From: Streptomyces sp. GESEQ-35
Lineage (GTDB): Bacteria > Actinomycetota > Actinomycetes > Streptomycetales > Streptomycetaceae
DNA: 64,000 nt
Reading direction: 5' to 3'
Assembly (NCBI RefSeq): GCF_017948485.1
Contig: NZ_JAFFSX010000003.1
Span: 124,001-188,000 of the forward strand
Of the stretch, positions 19,507 to 31,115 are shown piece after piece. A model generated the notes under the pieces. The model worked only from the letters and a program-made list of their open reading frames with translations. It did not search any database and was not told the DNA's origin. Both the position numbers and the translations under genes were made by a program. The stretch's first letter is position 1. Each line of letters begins with the position of its first letter.

Positions 19507-20684
19507 CAAGCTCCCTTCGCGGCCTGGAACAGCTCAGCCCGCGGATCCTCGCCCGCGGTCGCCTCGCGATACGCCTCGAGTGCGTCACGAGCCTTCCCCG
19601 TCAGGTCCTTCGGGACACTCACCTCGACGGTGACCAACAGGTCGCCGCGCGTACCGTCCTTGCGGACCGCGCCCTTGCCCCGCGCCCGCATGGTGCGGCC
19701 GTTGGGCGTGCCCGGCGGCAGCTTCAGGGTCACGGGCGGGCCGCCCAGCGTCGGGACCCGGACCTCTCCGCCCAGTGCCGCCTCCGTGAACGTGACCGGC
19801 ACCGTCACCGTCAGGTTGTCTTCCTTGCGGCCGAACACGGGGTGGGCGTCGACGTGCACGACGACGTACAAGTCGCCCGCCGGGCCGCCCCGTTCGCCGG
19901 GTGCGCCCTTGCCGCGCAGACGGATGCGCTGGCTGTCCGACACCCCGGCCGGGATGCGGACCTGCATCGTGCGCGACGACTTGGCGCGGCCGCTGCCCTT
20001 GCAGACCTCGCAGGGGTTCTCCGCGATCAGACCGCGGCCCTTGCAGTCCGGGCAGGGGTCGGTGAGGGAGAAACCTCCGCCTGAGCCCCTTGCCACCTGG
20101 CCGGTTCCCACGCACGTCGGGCACACCCGTGGGTTGCCGTTCGCGTCGCCGGTGCCCGAACAGGCCTTGCAGGGTGACTGCGAGGACATCCGCAGCGGGA
20201 CCGTCGCGCCCTCGATCGCCTCGGTGAAGCTGAGGGTCACCTCGGACTCGATGTCCTGGCCGCGCCGCGGCTGGGTGCGTGTGGTGGCGCCGCCGCGGTT
20301 GAACAGGCCCCCGAAGACGTCACCGATGCCGCCGCCGAAGCCGCCGGGATTCGCCCCGCCCTGGGTGCCGCCTCCGAAGAGGTCCCCCAGGTCGAAGTTG
20401 AAGTTGCCGCCGCTCGCGCCGCCCGGCCCCGGGCGGAACCCGCCGTTGCCGAAGAGGGCGCGTGCCTCGTCGTATTCCTTGCGCTTCTTGGGGTCGCCGA
20501 GTATGTCGTTCGCCTCGGAGATCTCCTTGAAGCGCTCCTCGGCCTTGGCGTTGCCCTTGTTGGCGTCCGGGTGGTACTCGCGGGCGAGCTTCCGGTACGC
20601 CTTCTTGATCTCGGCCTCGGTGGCGTCCTTGGGGACGCCGAGGACCTTGTAGTAGTCCTTCTCGATGAAGTCCTTGGTGCTCAT
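19506..20684 (-). CDS. dnaJ: Chaperone DnaJ
   Basis: The 392-residue type I J-protein has a J domain with HPD (KLAREYHPDANKG, near residue 38), a Gly/Phe-rich region, four zinc-binding CxxCxGxG repeats (CKACSGTG, CPTCVGTG, CPDCKGRG, CEVCKGSG) and the C-terminal substrate-binding barrels. It stimulates DnaK ATPase and delivers clients. It lies 33 bp after grpE and overlaps hspR at its stop, as in other Streptomyces heat-shock operons. Confidence 0.97.
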   Translation of the reverse strand: MSTKDFIEKDYYKVLGVPKDATEAEIKKAYRKLAREYHPDANKGNAKAEERFKEISEANDILGDPKKRKEYDEARALFGNGGFRPGPGGASGGNFNFDLGDLFGGGTQGGANPGGFGGGIGDVFGGLFNRGGATTRTQPRRGQDIESEVTLSFTEAIEGATVPLRMSSQSPCKACSGTGDANGNPRVCPTCVGTGQVARGSGGGFSLTDPCPDCKGRGLIAENPCEVCKGSGRAKSSRTMQVRIPAGVSDSQRIRLRGKGAPGERGGPAGDLYVVVHVDAHPVFGRKEDNLTVTVPVTFTEAALGGEVRVPTLGGPPVTLKLPPGTPNGRTMRARGKGAVRKDGTRGDLLVTVEVSVPKDLTGKARDALEAYREATAGEDPRAELFQAAKGA

Positions 20685-20717
20685 CCTCGACGCCCCTCCT
20701 TCCTCATGGGTTCAACG

Positions 20718-23284
<2,567 letters not shown>

Positions 23285-23292
23285 TCAACAGA

Positions 23293-23313
23293 CCTGAGTC
23301 GCAGGGACTCAAC
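23293..23313. promoter_or_regulatory. HAIR operator 2 of the dnaK operon
   Basis: CCTGAGT-N7-ACTCAAC keeps the spacing and core of the HAIR element with one change in each outer position. It lies 52 bp from operator 1, i.e. about five helical turns, and only 3 bp from the end of the upstream MraY-like gene. Confidence 0.85.
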
Positions 23314-23315
23314 TC

Positions 23316-24335
23316 TTATCCGTTCCTTACACGCAACTGGGTCGTGACCTGCGGTGACGCGGACCGTCGAGGCCCGTACACCGGGACGCAGAGCAGCCCG
23401 ACCACGATGACCAGGGCTCCCCCCGCCACCCACAGCACGGCGGATTGGACCACCCACCCGACATGTACCAGCACCCCGACGACCACCGCCGAGAACGCGG
23501 CGACGGCGAGGATGACCACCGCCCCGTGCGGGGTGAGCCCGAGCCGCCGCAGCCGGTGCGCGAGATGGTCGGGCCCGCGCCGCAGCAGGGGCCGCCCGGC
23601 CAGGCGGCGGGAGAGCAGCACGAGGACGACATCGGCGCCGGCGACGGCGGCAAGGGAGAACAGCACCCCCGCACCGGACACCGGATCACCTCCGGCCCGC
23701 GCGAACACGGTCGTCGAGGCCAGCAGGAACCCGGTGAACAGCGACCCGCACGAGCCGAGCGCCACGCGCGCGGGCGGCCAGTTGTGCATGAGGAACCCGG
23801 TGAGCGCGGCGGCCAGCACACTCAGCAACACCGCGAGCCCGTCCAGGACTTCCGCCGCGGCGACGGCACCGGAGCCGAAGGCGGTCACGACCCCGACGGT
23901 CCCCGCCAGCGCGTCCGCGTGATCGAGCGCTCGGAACCCGACGGCGACGAACACGATCCATCCGACGGCCAGCACGCCGACGACGAGCCCGGTCTCGCCG
24001 TACGGCACGACACAGGTCGCCGCGATCGCCGTACCGCCGACGAGGAACCGCATCTTGACCCGTCTGAGGTCGGCGATCAGCCCGAGCCCGGCGACGGCGA
24101 CGGCGGCACAGACGAGCGCGCCGACGCCATCCCCGAGCGGAGCGAACCCCGCCCTGTTCCCCACCGCCGCCACGGCACAGGTGGCGAGCACGACGGCCAC
24201 CCCGCCGACCACCGGCACGGGCCGCTGCCACCGCCGGTCGAGCAGCCCGATCCGCTGGGCGGGCATCCGGAGCAGGGCGGCGAGGACGGCGGCTAGGAGG
24301 AAGGCGGTGGAGGCGGCGACGATCCCGTAGAGCAC
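23316..24335 (-). CDS. MraY/WecA-family glycosyl-phosphate transferase-like membrane protein, catalytic residues altered
   Basis: The 339-residue protein has about ten membrane helices and the sequence order of polyprenyl-phosphate sugar-1-phosphate transferases (a PVPVVGG loop, a GLIADLRRVKMRF loop, a DHADALAGTVG loop, a GSCGSLFTGFLLA loop). Key acidic positions differ from active enzymes: the usual DD reads AD, the usual NxxDGxDGL region reads ALDHADALA, and the usual GDxGS reads GSCGS. It may be an inactive or repurposed homologue. It lies just upstream of dnaK on the same strand, leaving about 95 bp for the dnaK promoter. Its start is probably the ATG at 24335. Confidence 0.75.
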   Translation of the reverse strand: MLYGIVAASTAFLLAAVLAALLRMPAQRIGLLDRRWQRPVPVVGGVAVVLATCAVAAVGNRAGFAPLGDGVGALVCAAVAVAGLGLIADLRRVKMRFLVGGTAIAATCVVPYGETGLVVGVLAVGWIVFVAVGFRALDHADALAGTVGVVTAFGSGAVAAAEVLDGLAVLLSVLAAALTGFLMHNWPPARVALGSCGSLFTGFLLASTTVFARAGGDPVSGAGVLFSLAAVAGADVVLVLLSRRLAGRPLLRRGPDHLAHRLRRLGLTPHGAVVILAVAAFSAVVVGVLVHVGWVVQSAVLWVAGGALVIVVGLLCVPVYGPRRSASPQVTTQLRVRNG

Positions 24336-24518
24336 GGTCTTAAATTAGTCATAAATTGCCGTAATTGGTACGAATAACACGGTCGACTCCTGAGGTAACC
24401 CTCAGCGATCCAGATCACGGTGCACCTGGCTACAGTGCGACGGAAGATGTGGGTAGTCTCAGACGGACTGCATAAGTTACCGCTTAGTAATCACCTCGCA
24501 GGCCCGAGGAGCCCCGAA

Positions 24519-26786
24519 ATGCAACTCGCCGCGATCATCGTGTCGCTGGTTCTGATCGTGGTCGGCGTGGCCCTGTTCGCCCGCGCCGTCGTACAGATCT
24601 ACACCTTCATGCGGCTCGGCCAGAACGTGCCCGCGGGCACCCGCACCGACGAGCCCGTGCAGCGCACGGTCACTGTGGCCAAGGAGTTCCTCGGCCACAC
24701 CCGGATGAACCGCTGGGGCATCGTCGGCGTCGCGCACTGGTTCGTGGCGGTGGGCTTCTTCTCCCTGCTGCTGACGATCGTCAACGCCGTCGGCCAGCTG
24801 TTCCAGGCCGACTGGCTGCTGCCGGTCGTCGGCGAGTGGGCGCCGTACAACGTGTTCGTCGAGTTCATCGGCACCATGACCGTGCTCGGCATCCTGGTCC
24901 TGATCGTGATCCGCCAGCTGAGCAAGCCGAACAGGCCGGGCCGCAAGTCCCGCTTCGCCGGCTCCAACTTCGGCCAGGCGTACTTCGTCGAGGCCGTCAT
25001 CCTCACCGTCGGCGTCTGCATCTTCATGCTGCACGCGCTCGAGGGCGCCCAGCACCACGTCGACAGCTACGAGGCGTCGTTCTTCATCTCGTACCCGGTG
25101 GTGTCGGGTCTTGAGCACCTGGACCTCTCCACGCTCCAGAACCTCACCTACTTCTTCGCCGGCCTGAAGATCGCGACCTCCTTCATCTGGATGATCGTGG
25201 TCGCCCTCAAGACCGACATGGGCGTCGCCTGGCACCGCTTCCTGGCCTTCCCGAACATCTGGTTCAAGCGGAACGCGGACGGCGACACATCGCTGGGCGC
25301 CCTGCTGCCCATGACGTCGGGCGGCAAGCCGATCGACTTCACCGACCCCGGTGAGGACGACGTCTTCGGTGTCTCGCAGGTCGAGCAGTTCTCCTGGAAG
25401 GGCCTGCTGGACTTCTCGACCTGCACCGAGTGCGGTCGCTGCCAGTCGCAGTGCCCGGCCTGGAACACGGGCAAGCCGCTCTCCCCGAAGCTGCTGATCA
25501 TGTCGCTGCGGGACCACGCGCACGCCAAGGCGCCGTACCTGCTGGCCGGTGGCGGCAAGTCCATGGAGGGCGAGGAGAAGGCGTCCGAGGAGCAGCTGGC
25601 GGGCGTCCCCGCGGCGGCTCTCGCGGAGGCCGAGCGCCCGCTCATCGGCACCGCCGAGGAGAACGGCGTCATCGACCCCGACGTCCTGTGGTCCTGCACC
25701 ACCTGCGGTGCCTGTGTCGAGCAGTGCCCGGTGGACATCGAGCACATCGACCACATCGTCGACATGCGCCGCTACCAGGTGATGATCGAGAGCGCGTTCC
25801 CGTCCGAGGCGGGCACGATGCTCAAGAACCTGGAGAAGAAGGGCAACCCCTGGGGGCTCGCCAAGAAGCAGCGCCTGGAGTGGACCAAGGAGGTCGACTT
25901 CGAGATCCCGGTCGTCGGCCGCGACATCGAGGACCTGTCCGAGGTCGAGTACCTGTACTGGGTGGGCTGCGCGGGCGCGTTGGAGGACCGCGCGAAGAAG
26001 ACCACCAAGGCCTTCGCGGAACTCCTCCACATCGCGGGCGTCAAGTTCGCGATCATGGGCGGCGACGAGAAGTGCACCGGTGACTCGGCCCGCCGCCTCG
26101 GCAACGAGCCCCTGTTCCAGGAGCTCGGCATGGAGAACGTGGCCGCGCTGAACATGGCGTTCGGCGAGGACGACGAGGACGAGAGCACCAAGAAGCCCAA
26201 GTCCGCGAAGAAGATCGTCGCGACCTGTCCGCACTGCCTCAACACGATCGGCAACGAGTACCCGCAGATCGGCGGCGACTACGAGGTCATCCACCACACC
26301 CAGCTGCTCCAGCACCTGGTGGACGAGGGCAAGCTGGTCCCGGTGACCCCGGTCGAGGGCATCATCACATACCACGACCCCTGCTACCTGGGCCGCCACA
26401 ACAAGATCTACACGCCCCCGCGCGAGATCATCGCCAGCGTCCCCGGCATCCGCAACGAAGAGATGCACCGCCACAAGGAGCGCGGCTTCTGCTGCGGCGC
26501 CGGTGGTGCGCGGATGTGGATGGAGGAGCGGATCGGCAAGCGCATCAACAACGAGCGCGTCGACGAGGCTCTGTCCGTGAACCCGGACATCGTGTCCACC
26601 GCCTGCCCGTTCTGCCTTGTCATGCTGACCGACTCGGTCAACGGCAAGAAGAACGACGGCAAGGCAAAGGAGTCGATCCAGGTGGTCGACGTGGCCCAGC
26701 TGCTGCTGGACTCCGTGCGGACGCCGGTCGATCCGGCGGGCGAGGCGGCGGCGGAGAGCACGCCGGAGCCGGAGCCGGTGAAGTAA
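24519..26786 (+). CDS. Membrane iron-sulfur oxidoreductase, EtfD-like (NarI/HdrB fusion)
   Basis: The 755-residue protein has an N-terminal membrane domain of several helices (about residues 1-250, NarI-like), then two 4Fe-4S ferredoxin motifs (CTECGRCQSQCP and CTTCGACVEQCP), then two cysteine-rich CCG domains (including TCPHCLNTIG, HDPCYLGRHN and FCCGAGGARMW). The plan matches mycobacterial EtfD (Rv0338c), which passes electrons from fatty-acid oxidation via ETF to quinone. I infer the same role here. The ATG at 24519 follows AGGAG; a longer frame lacks support. It is transcribed alone and ends with Pro/Glu-rich residues and a terminator. Confidence 0.85.
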   Translation: MQLAAIIVSLVLIVVGVALFARAVVQIYTFMRLGQNVPAGTRTDEPVQRTVTVAKEFLGHTRMNRWGIVGVAHWFVAVGFFSLLLTIVNAVGQLFQADWLLPVVGEWAPYNVFVEFIGTMTVLGILVLIVIRQLSKPNRPGRKSRFAGSNFGQAYFVEAVILTVGVCIFMLHALEGAQHHVDSYEASFFISYPVVSGLEHLDLSTLQNLTYFFAGLKIATSFIWMIVVALKTDMGVAWHRFLAFPNIWFKRNADGDTSLGALLPMTSGGKPIDFTDPGEDDVFGVSQVEQFSWKGLLDFSTCTECGRCQSQCPAWNTGKPLSPKLLIMSLRDHAHAKAPYLLAGGGKSMEGEEKASEEQLAGVPAAALAEAERPLIGTAEENGVIDPDVLWSCTTCGACVEQCPVDIEHIDHIVDMRRYQVMIESAFPSEAGTMLKNLEKKGNPWGLAKKQRLEWTKEVDFEIPVVGRDIEDLSEVEYLYWVGCAGALEDRAKKTTKAFAELLHIAGVKFAIMGGDEKCTGDSARRLGNEPLFQELGMENVAALNMAFGEDDEDESTKKPKSAKKIVATCPHCLNTIGNEYPQIGGDYEVIHHTQLLQHLVDEGKLVPVTPVEGIITYHDPCYLGRHNKIYTPPREIIASVPGIRNEEMHRHKERGFCCGAGGARMWMEERIGKRINNERVDEALSVNPDIVSTACPFCLVMLTDSVNGKKNDGKAKESIQVVDVAQLLLDSVRTPVDPAGEAAAESTPEPEPVK

Positions 26787-26811
26787 CAACCGCTGTACAG
26801 CTCTGTACCGT

Positions 26812-26845
26812 GACGCCCCCTGACCCCTCGCGGGCGGGGGGCGTC
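26812..26845. terminator. Terminator after the EtfD-like gene
   Basis: A 9-bp stem (GACGCCCCC at 26812-26820 with GGGGGCGTC at 26837-26845) lies 26 bp downstream of the stop codon. Confidence 0.6.
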
Positions 26846-26884
26846 GCCGTACGCTGACCGCCTCGTCCCCGAGAAAGGCCCGGC

Positions 26885-27172
26885 ATGATCATCTTCGGCA
26901 CCAAGGGTTACCTGTACCAGCTCGCGATACTGACGCTCCTGTGCGGCCAGTGCGGCAACCCCGCCGCGCACACCCTGCGCAAGCGCGTCACCAAGTTCAC
27001 GCTGTTCTTCGTGCCGCTGTTTCCGTTCTCGACGAAGTACGCGACGCAGTGCACCTTCTGCGGCGCGGAGCAGAAGATCACCGAGGAGCAGGCGGAACAG
27101 CTTCAGGTGCAGGCGGCGAGTGGCGGTCAGGCGTACGGGCAGCCGCACCAGCAGCAGCCGTATCAGTCCTGA
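26885..27172 (+). CDS. Zinc-ribbon domain protein
   Basis: The 95-residue protein has two CxxC pairs (CGQCGN and CTFCGAEQ) separated by a basic and hydrophobic stretch (VTKFTLFFVPLFPF), so it probably binds one zinc ion. The N-terminal half is hydrophobic and may touch the membrane. The tail is rich in Gln, Gly and Tyr. Similar small proteins with a leading FGTKGY are widespread in Streptomyces with unknown role. The ATG has GAAAGG upstream. Confidence 0.78.
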   Translation: MIIFGTKGYLYQLAILTLLCGQCGNPAAHTLRKRVTKFTLFFVPLFPFSTKYATQCTFCGAEQKITEEQAEQLQVQAASGGQAYGQPHQQQPYQS

Positions 27173-27174
27173 AC

Positions 27175-27244
27175 ACGTCACACCCGTCAACCACGTCACA
27201 CCTCTCAACCACGTCACACCTCTCAACCACGTCACACCTCTTAA
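27175..27244. repeat. 18-bp tandem repeat, about four copies
   Basis: The unit ACGTCACACCTCTCAACC is repeated head to tail from 27175, three full copies and a shortened fourth, with small changes in the first and last. It begins right after the zinc-ribbon stop codon. There are no spacers, so it is a minisatellite and not a CRISPR array. Confidence 0.85.
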
Positions 27245-27306
27245 CTCGCAGCCCGAACACGCGCATCATTACTGAGTCGTTGTCAAAGAGGCTGACGAGG
27301 TGAGCG

Positions 27307-28605
27307 GTGCGCGTGCGGAGATGCGCGATAGGTGTGGCGGCGGTCACCGTCGCCTGGCTTCTTCCACTCGCCGCCTGCGGGCCGACCCATCACACCGGCA
27401 CCGCCGAGCAGACCCCTGTGAAGGTGGCGAAGGACGACGGTCCCGCCCGGCTTCCCGTCCCCCGCGGCAAGGGCAGCAAGGTCGCCGACGACTTCAACGG
27501 CGACGGCCACCGCGACCTGGTCCTCGACGACTTGGTGAAGGAGCAGAGCCACGCCGACGACGCCGGTATCGGCATCGTCTACGGCTCGGCGCGCGGACTC
27601 GTCCCGGCCACCCGGCAGTTGCTGACACCGACCAGGAACGCCGCCCGCGCCAAGGGCCAACTCCCGGCCCTCTTCGACGCCGAGGCGGCCTGCGACCTCG
27701 ACGGGGACGGCTTCACCGACCTCGTGGTGTCCACCGACCCGCCCTACGACGGCCAGGGGCAACCCCCGGTCCCCCTCCAGCTCCTCTTCGGCTCCCCCGA
27801 GGGCCTGACCGGCAAGGCCGTCACCCTCGCCGTCCCCGACCGGGCCCGCGCCGGCAACGACTGGCCGGACCAGCCGGTGTGCGGCGACTTCGACGGCGAC
27901 GGAGCCGAGGATCTGGTCGTCCACGCCTCCGACCAGCAACTCAGCTTCCTGCCGGGCCCGTTCAGCCGTAAGGGCGGTCCGAGCGCCGCCACCGCCCCGA
28001 TCCCCGCGCCCGGCAACCTGCCCACCGGTCCCGCCGCCGACGTCGACCGCGACGGATACGACGACCTGGTCGTCCGTACGGCGGAAGGCACCGCCACCGC
28101 GGCGCTCGTCCTCGGCGGCCCGACCGGACCGACCCGCACCGGGGCCACGCTCCCGGAAGGCATCGACGTCGCCCTCGGCGCCTTCGGCAAGGCCCCCCAA
28201 CTCGACGCCGCCATCGGCGCCATGGACCACACCGCCCTCCGCTACGACCTCCCCGCCCCCACCCGAGCCACCCTCTCCTCCCCCGGCTCCATGCTCGACA
28301 CCGCCGACTTCGACGGCGACGGCAAGGACGAGCTCGTCTCCAGCGGTTCGCGGATACGGCTGTTCCGCGGTCGTACGGCCGGACTGTCCGCGGCACAGCC
28401 GGTGACCGTCGAGCCCGCCGCCCGCGGCACCACCCGCGTCCTCACCGCCGCCGACTTCGACGGCGACGGGCGGGCCGACCTGGCCGTACGGACGTACCGG
28501 GGCGAGACGAAGGACACCGTCGCCGTCTACCCGGGCGAGAAGAGCGGACTGATCGCGGCCGAACCCGCGGTGACCTTCTCCACGTCGGCCTTCCTCGGCC
28601 TCTGA
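27307..28605 (+). CDS. FG-GAP/VCBS repeat lipoprotein
   Basis: The 432-residue exported lipoprotein has a signal peptide with lipobox LAAC (Cys24) and then a beta-propeller of FG-GAP repeats. At least six calcium-binding loops of the DxDxDG type are visible (DFNGDGHRD, DLDGDGFTD, DFDGDGAED, DVDRDGYDD, DFDGDGKDE, DFDGDGRAD). Such propellers bind ligands or matrix outside the cell. The GTG at 27307 opens the signal peptide. A broken relative follows immediately downstream, suggesting local duplication. Confidence 0.85.
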   Translation: MRVRRCAIGVAAVTVAWLLPLAACGPTHHTGTAEQTPVKVAKDDGPARLPVPRGKGSKVADDFNGDGHRDLVLDDLVKEQSHADDAGIGIVYGSARGLVPATRQLLTPTRNAARAKGQLPALFDAEAACDLDGDGFTDLVVSTDPPYDGQGQPPVPLQLLFGSPEGLTGKAVTLAVPDRARAGNDWPDQPVCGDFDGDGAEDLVVHASDQQLSFLPGPFSRKGGPSAATAPIPAPGNLPTGPAADVDRDGYDDLVVRTAEGTATAALVLGGPTGPTRTGATLPEGIDVALGAFGKAPQLDAAIGAMDHTALRYDLPAPTRATLSSPGSMLDTADFDGDGKDELVSSGSRIRLFRGRTAGLSAAQPVTVEPAARGTTRVLTAADFDGDGRADLAVRTYRGETKDTVAVYPGEKSGLIAAEPAVTFSTSAFLGL

Positions 28606-28712
28606 CCTCACAGCAATCCCAGAAGCTCACCCGCCTCCCGCACAACCCACGCGTCTTGCCGCGTGCCTCCTCATCGCGAGCCCAGCCCGCTCACCGCTTC
28701 AGGAGACCCCTT

Positions 28713-29411
28713 GCGCAAGCGCACCGCCGGCCTGCTGACCGCCGCCCTCCTCGCCGCCGGCGTGCCGACCTCGTGGTCACCGGCGCCAAGCCCACCGCGG
28801 ACACGCACCTCGCCACCGCGGTGTACTACCGCGGCACCCCGAGCGGCCTGACCAAGGCGGCGAACCTGCGCACGGCCTCGACGGCCGCGATCGGCGACCT
28901 CAACAAGGACGGCTACGGCGACATCGTCCTCGGCAACCCGGCCGACCCCGACACCGAGCCGTCCGCCTCCAAGGGCGGCAAGATCCACGTCATCCACGGC
29001 ACCGGCTCGGGCCCGAGCGCGACCTGCCGCGTCACGTACACCCGGAACACGGCGGGCGTCCCCGGCACCTCGGCGTACGCAGACCGGTTCGGCCGGGCGC
29101 CGGCGATCGGCGACTTCGACAAGAACGGCTACGGCGAGCCGGCGATCGGCGCTCCGGGCGACGCCGACCCCGGCTCGATCACGCTGCTGAAGGGTTCGGC
29201 GTCGGGACTGACCACGACGGGGGCGGTCCTGCTGACACAGAACAGCACCGGGATCCCCGGCACGAACGAGTGGGGCGACGGCGTCGGCGCCACCCCGCCG
29301 GCCCCGGACATCAACCGCGACGGCCGCGCCGATCTCACCGCCATCGGCGTCGGGGAGAACAGCCCCGCGGGAGCGGCCTGGTTCCTCCCGAAGGCGGCGG
29401 CCACGGGCTAG
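28713..29411 (+). pseudogene. Broken FG-GAP repeat protein (internal deletion and frameshift)
   Basis: A TTG at 28713 with AGGAG upstream begins a signal peptide (LRKRTAGLLTAALLAAG). Right after it, at about 28764, the reading frame jumps: the continuation ADLVVTGAKPTAD and three FG-GAP blades (DLNKDGYGD, DFDKNGYGE, DINRDGRAD) are in a different frame. The signal peptide runs straight into mid-propeller sequence, so most N-terminal blades are missing. I read this as a deletion that also shifted the frame. It follows the intact FG-GAP gene by about 110 bp. Confidence 0.75.
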
Positions 29412-29577
29412 CTGTCTTCAGAGGCGGGTCAAGGAGTCTCCCGTAGGGCTGCACCCTGACCGACCACGGAGAACAGCCCCATCCGCCCCTTAGGGGATGT
29501 CACAGCTCGGCAGCAAAGCCGGGCCCGAAACCCCGGGCCCGGCACGTGACCCCCGAGAACCAGGTACGTTCGATGAC

Positions 29578-30513
29578 GTGGCTGGATTCAGGATCGGACG
29601 CGGCCGAAGCAACGGCGCTCCTCACGCGCGACCGCAACAACCTCCGTACGGACAGACCCCACAGGGTCCGCCGTACGGCAATCCCCCGGCTCCGCAGCCG
29701 TACGCCCCGCAGCGGCAGTGGCCGCAGGGCAACGGCGGCCAGAGCGGGGGTTACGGCAACCAGGGCCACGGCGGCTACGGCGGCCGGGGCGCGGGAGGCT
29801 ACGACGAGCCGGAGTACTTCGGCGACGGCGGCGCACACGCGCCGCAGCCCGCGCACGACCCGTACGCGGCCAACAACCCTGGTCACACCCAGGCGTTCAC
29901 GGTCGGCGACGAGCCGTACAACCAGGGCGGGACGTACCACGCGGGCTCGACCGCGCCGTCCGGTCCCGTCGGCCCGCGCCTGCACTGGAAGGCGCTGCTG
30001 AGGGGCATCGTGGTCGCCCCCAACCAGACCTTCCTCCAGATGCGCGACTACGCGATGTGGGCGCCGGCCCTCATCGTGTCGTTCCTCTACGGCCTGCTGG
30101 CGGTCTTCGGCTTCGACGGCGCCCGCGAGGACGCGATCAACGCGACCCTCTCGAACGCGGTCCCGATCGTCCTGACGACGGCCGTCGCGATGGTCCTCTC
30201 CTCCTTCATCCTGGGCGTGGTCACCCACACCCTCGCCCGCCAGCTCGGCGGCGACGGCGCCTGGCAGCCCACGGTCGGCCTCTCCATGCTGATCATGTCC
30301 ATCACGGACGCCCCCCGTCTGATCGTCGCCATGTTCCTCGGCGGCGACGCCCCCTTCGTCCAGCTCCTCGGCTGGGCCACCTGGGTAGCGGCCGGCGCCC
30401 TCCTCACCCTCATGGTCACCCGCTCCCACGACCTCCCCTGGCCCAAGGCCCTCGGCGCGTCGGCCATCCAGCTGATCGCCCTGCTGTCGATCGTGAAGCT
30501 GGGCACGTTCTAG
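29578..30513 (+). CDS. Yip1 family membrane protein
   Basis: The 311-residue protein has a long disordered N-terminus rich in Pro, Gln, Gly and Tyr (residues about 1-130), then a Yip1-type membrane domain with about five helices, beginning at LHWKALLRGIVVAPNQTF. Function in bacteria is unknown. The GTG at 29578 (VAGFRIGRGR) is favoured because related Streptomyces proteins, from memory, start AGFRIGRGR; an upstream ATG at 29497 would add 27 unlike residues. A strong hairpin follows the stop. Confidence 0.8.
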   Translation: MAGFRIGRGRSNGAPHARPQQPPYGQTPQGPPYGNPPAPQPYAPQRQWPQGNGGQSGGYGNQGHGGYGGRGAGGYDEPEYFGDGGAHAPQPAHDPYAANNPGHTQAFTVGDEPYNQGGTYHAGSTAPSGPVGPRLHWKALLRGIVVAPNQTFLQMRDYAMWAPALIVSFLYGLLAVFGFDGAREDAINATLSNAVPIVLTTAVAMVLSSFILGVVTHTLARQLGGDGAWQPTVGLSMLIMSITDAPRLIVAMFLGGDAPFVQLLGWATWVAAGALLTLMVTRSHDLPWPKALGASAIQLIALLSIVKLGTF

Positions 30514-30547
30514 TTCTTCGAGGCATACGTTCTTCGAGGCATACGGA

Positions 30548-30582
30548 GAGGGGCTCCCGGCGTGGTCCGCCGGGAGCCCCTC
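30548..30582. terminator. Two-way terminator between Yip1 and phosphoribosyltransferase genes
   Basis: A 14-bp perfect stem (30548-30561 with 30569-30582) and 7-nt loop lie between convergent genes, 35 bp past the Yip1 stop and 28 bp past the phosphoribosyltransferase stop. Confidence 0.9.
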
Positions 30583-30609
30583 TTCTGTGCCGGCTGCGGT
30601 CCGCTGCCG

Positions 30610-31107
30610 TCAGGCGTCGAGCACTTGCCCGGCACGACGTACGACGGGCGGTTCCACACTCCACGGGAAGTTGATCCAGTCATCGGTCCGCTTCCACACG
30701 TACTCGCACTTCACGAGGGACTGCGACTTCTCGTAGATGACGGCGGAGCGGACCTCGGCGACGTGGTCGACGCAGAAGTCGTAGACGAGCCGTAGGGTCT
30801 TGCCGGTGTCGGCGACGTCGTCGGCGATCAGGACCTTCTTGTTGGAGAAGTCGATCGCGTTGGGGACGGGCGCGAGCATGACGGGCATTTCGAGGGTGGT
30901 GCCTACGCCGGTGTAGAACTCCACGTTTACCAGGTGGATGTTCTTGCAGTCCAGGGCGTAGGCCAGCCCGCCCGCCACGAAGACGCCGCCGCGGGCGATG
31001 CTGAGCACGACGTCGGGCTCGTACCCGTCGTCGGCGATGGTCTGCGCGAGTTCGCGCACGGCGGTGCCGAACAACTCGTAGGTGAGGTTCTCCCGTACGT
31101 CGCTCAT
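30610..31107 (-). CDS. Phosphoribosyltransferase family protein
   Basis: The 165-residue type I phosphoribosyltransferase has the PRPP loop VLIADDVADTGKT and an upstream SIARGGVFVAGGLA element. The family includes xanthine-guanine and hypoxanthine salvage enzymes; the exact base is not clear. The likely start is the ATG at 31107 (MSDVRENL); an ATG at 31116 that overlaps the dcd stop is possible. It is coupled to dcd, so nucleotide metabolism is a sound guess. Confidence 0.85.
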   Translation of the reverse strand: MSDVRENLTYELFGTAVRELAQTIADDGYEPDVVLSIARGGVFVAGGLAYALDCKNIHLVNVEFYTGVGTTLEMPVMLAPVPNAIDFSNKKVLIADDVADTGKTLRLVYDFCVDHVAEVRSAVIYEKSQSLVKCEYVWKRTDDWINFPWSVEPPVVRRAGQVLDA

Positions 31108-31115
31108 ACCGCCCA

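Noticed and set aside
27175..27244. Possible CRISPR array
   Set aside because: The 18-bp units touch each other with no unique spacers, and no cas genes are present. It is a simple tandem repeat.
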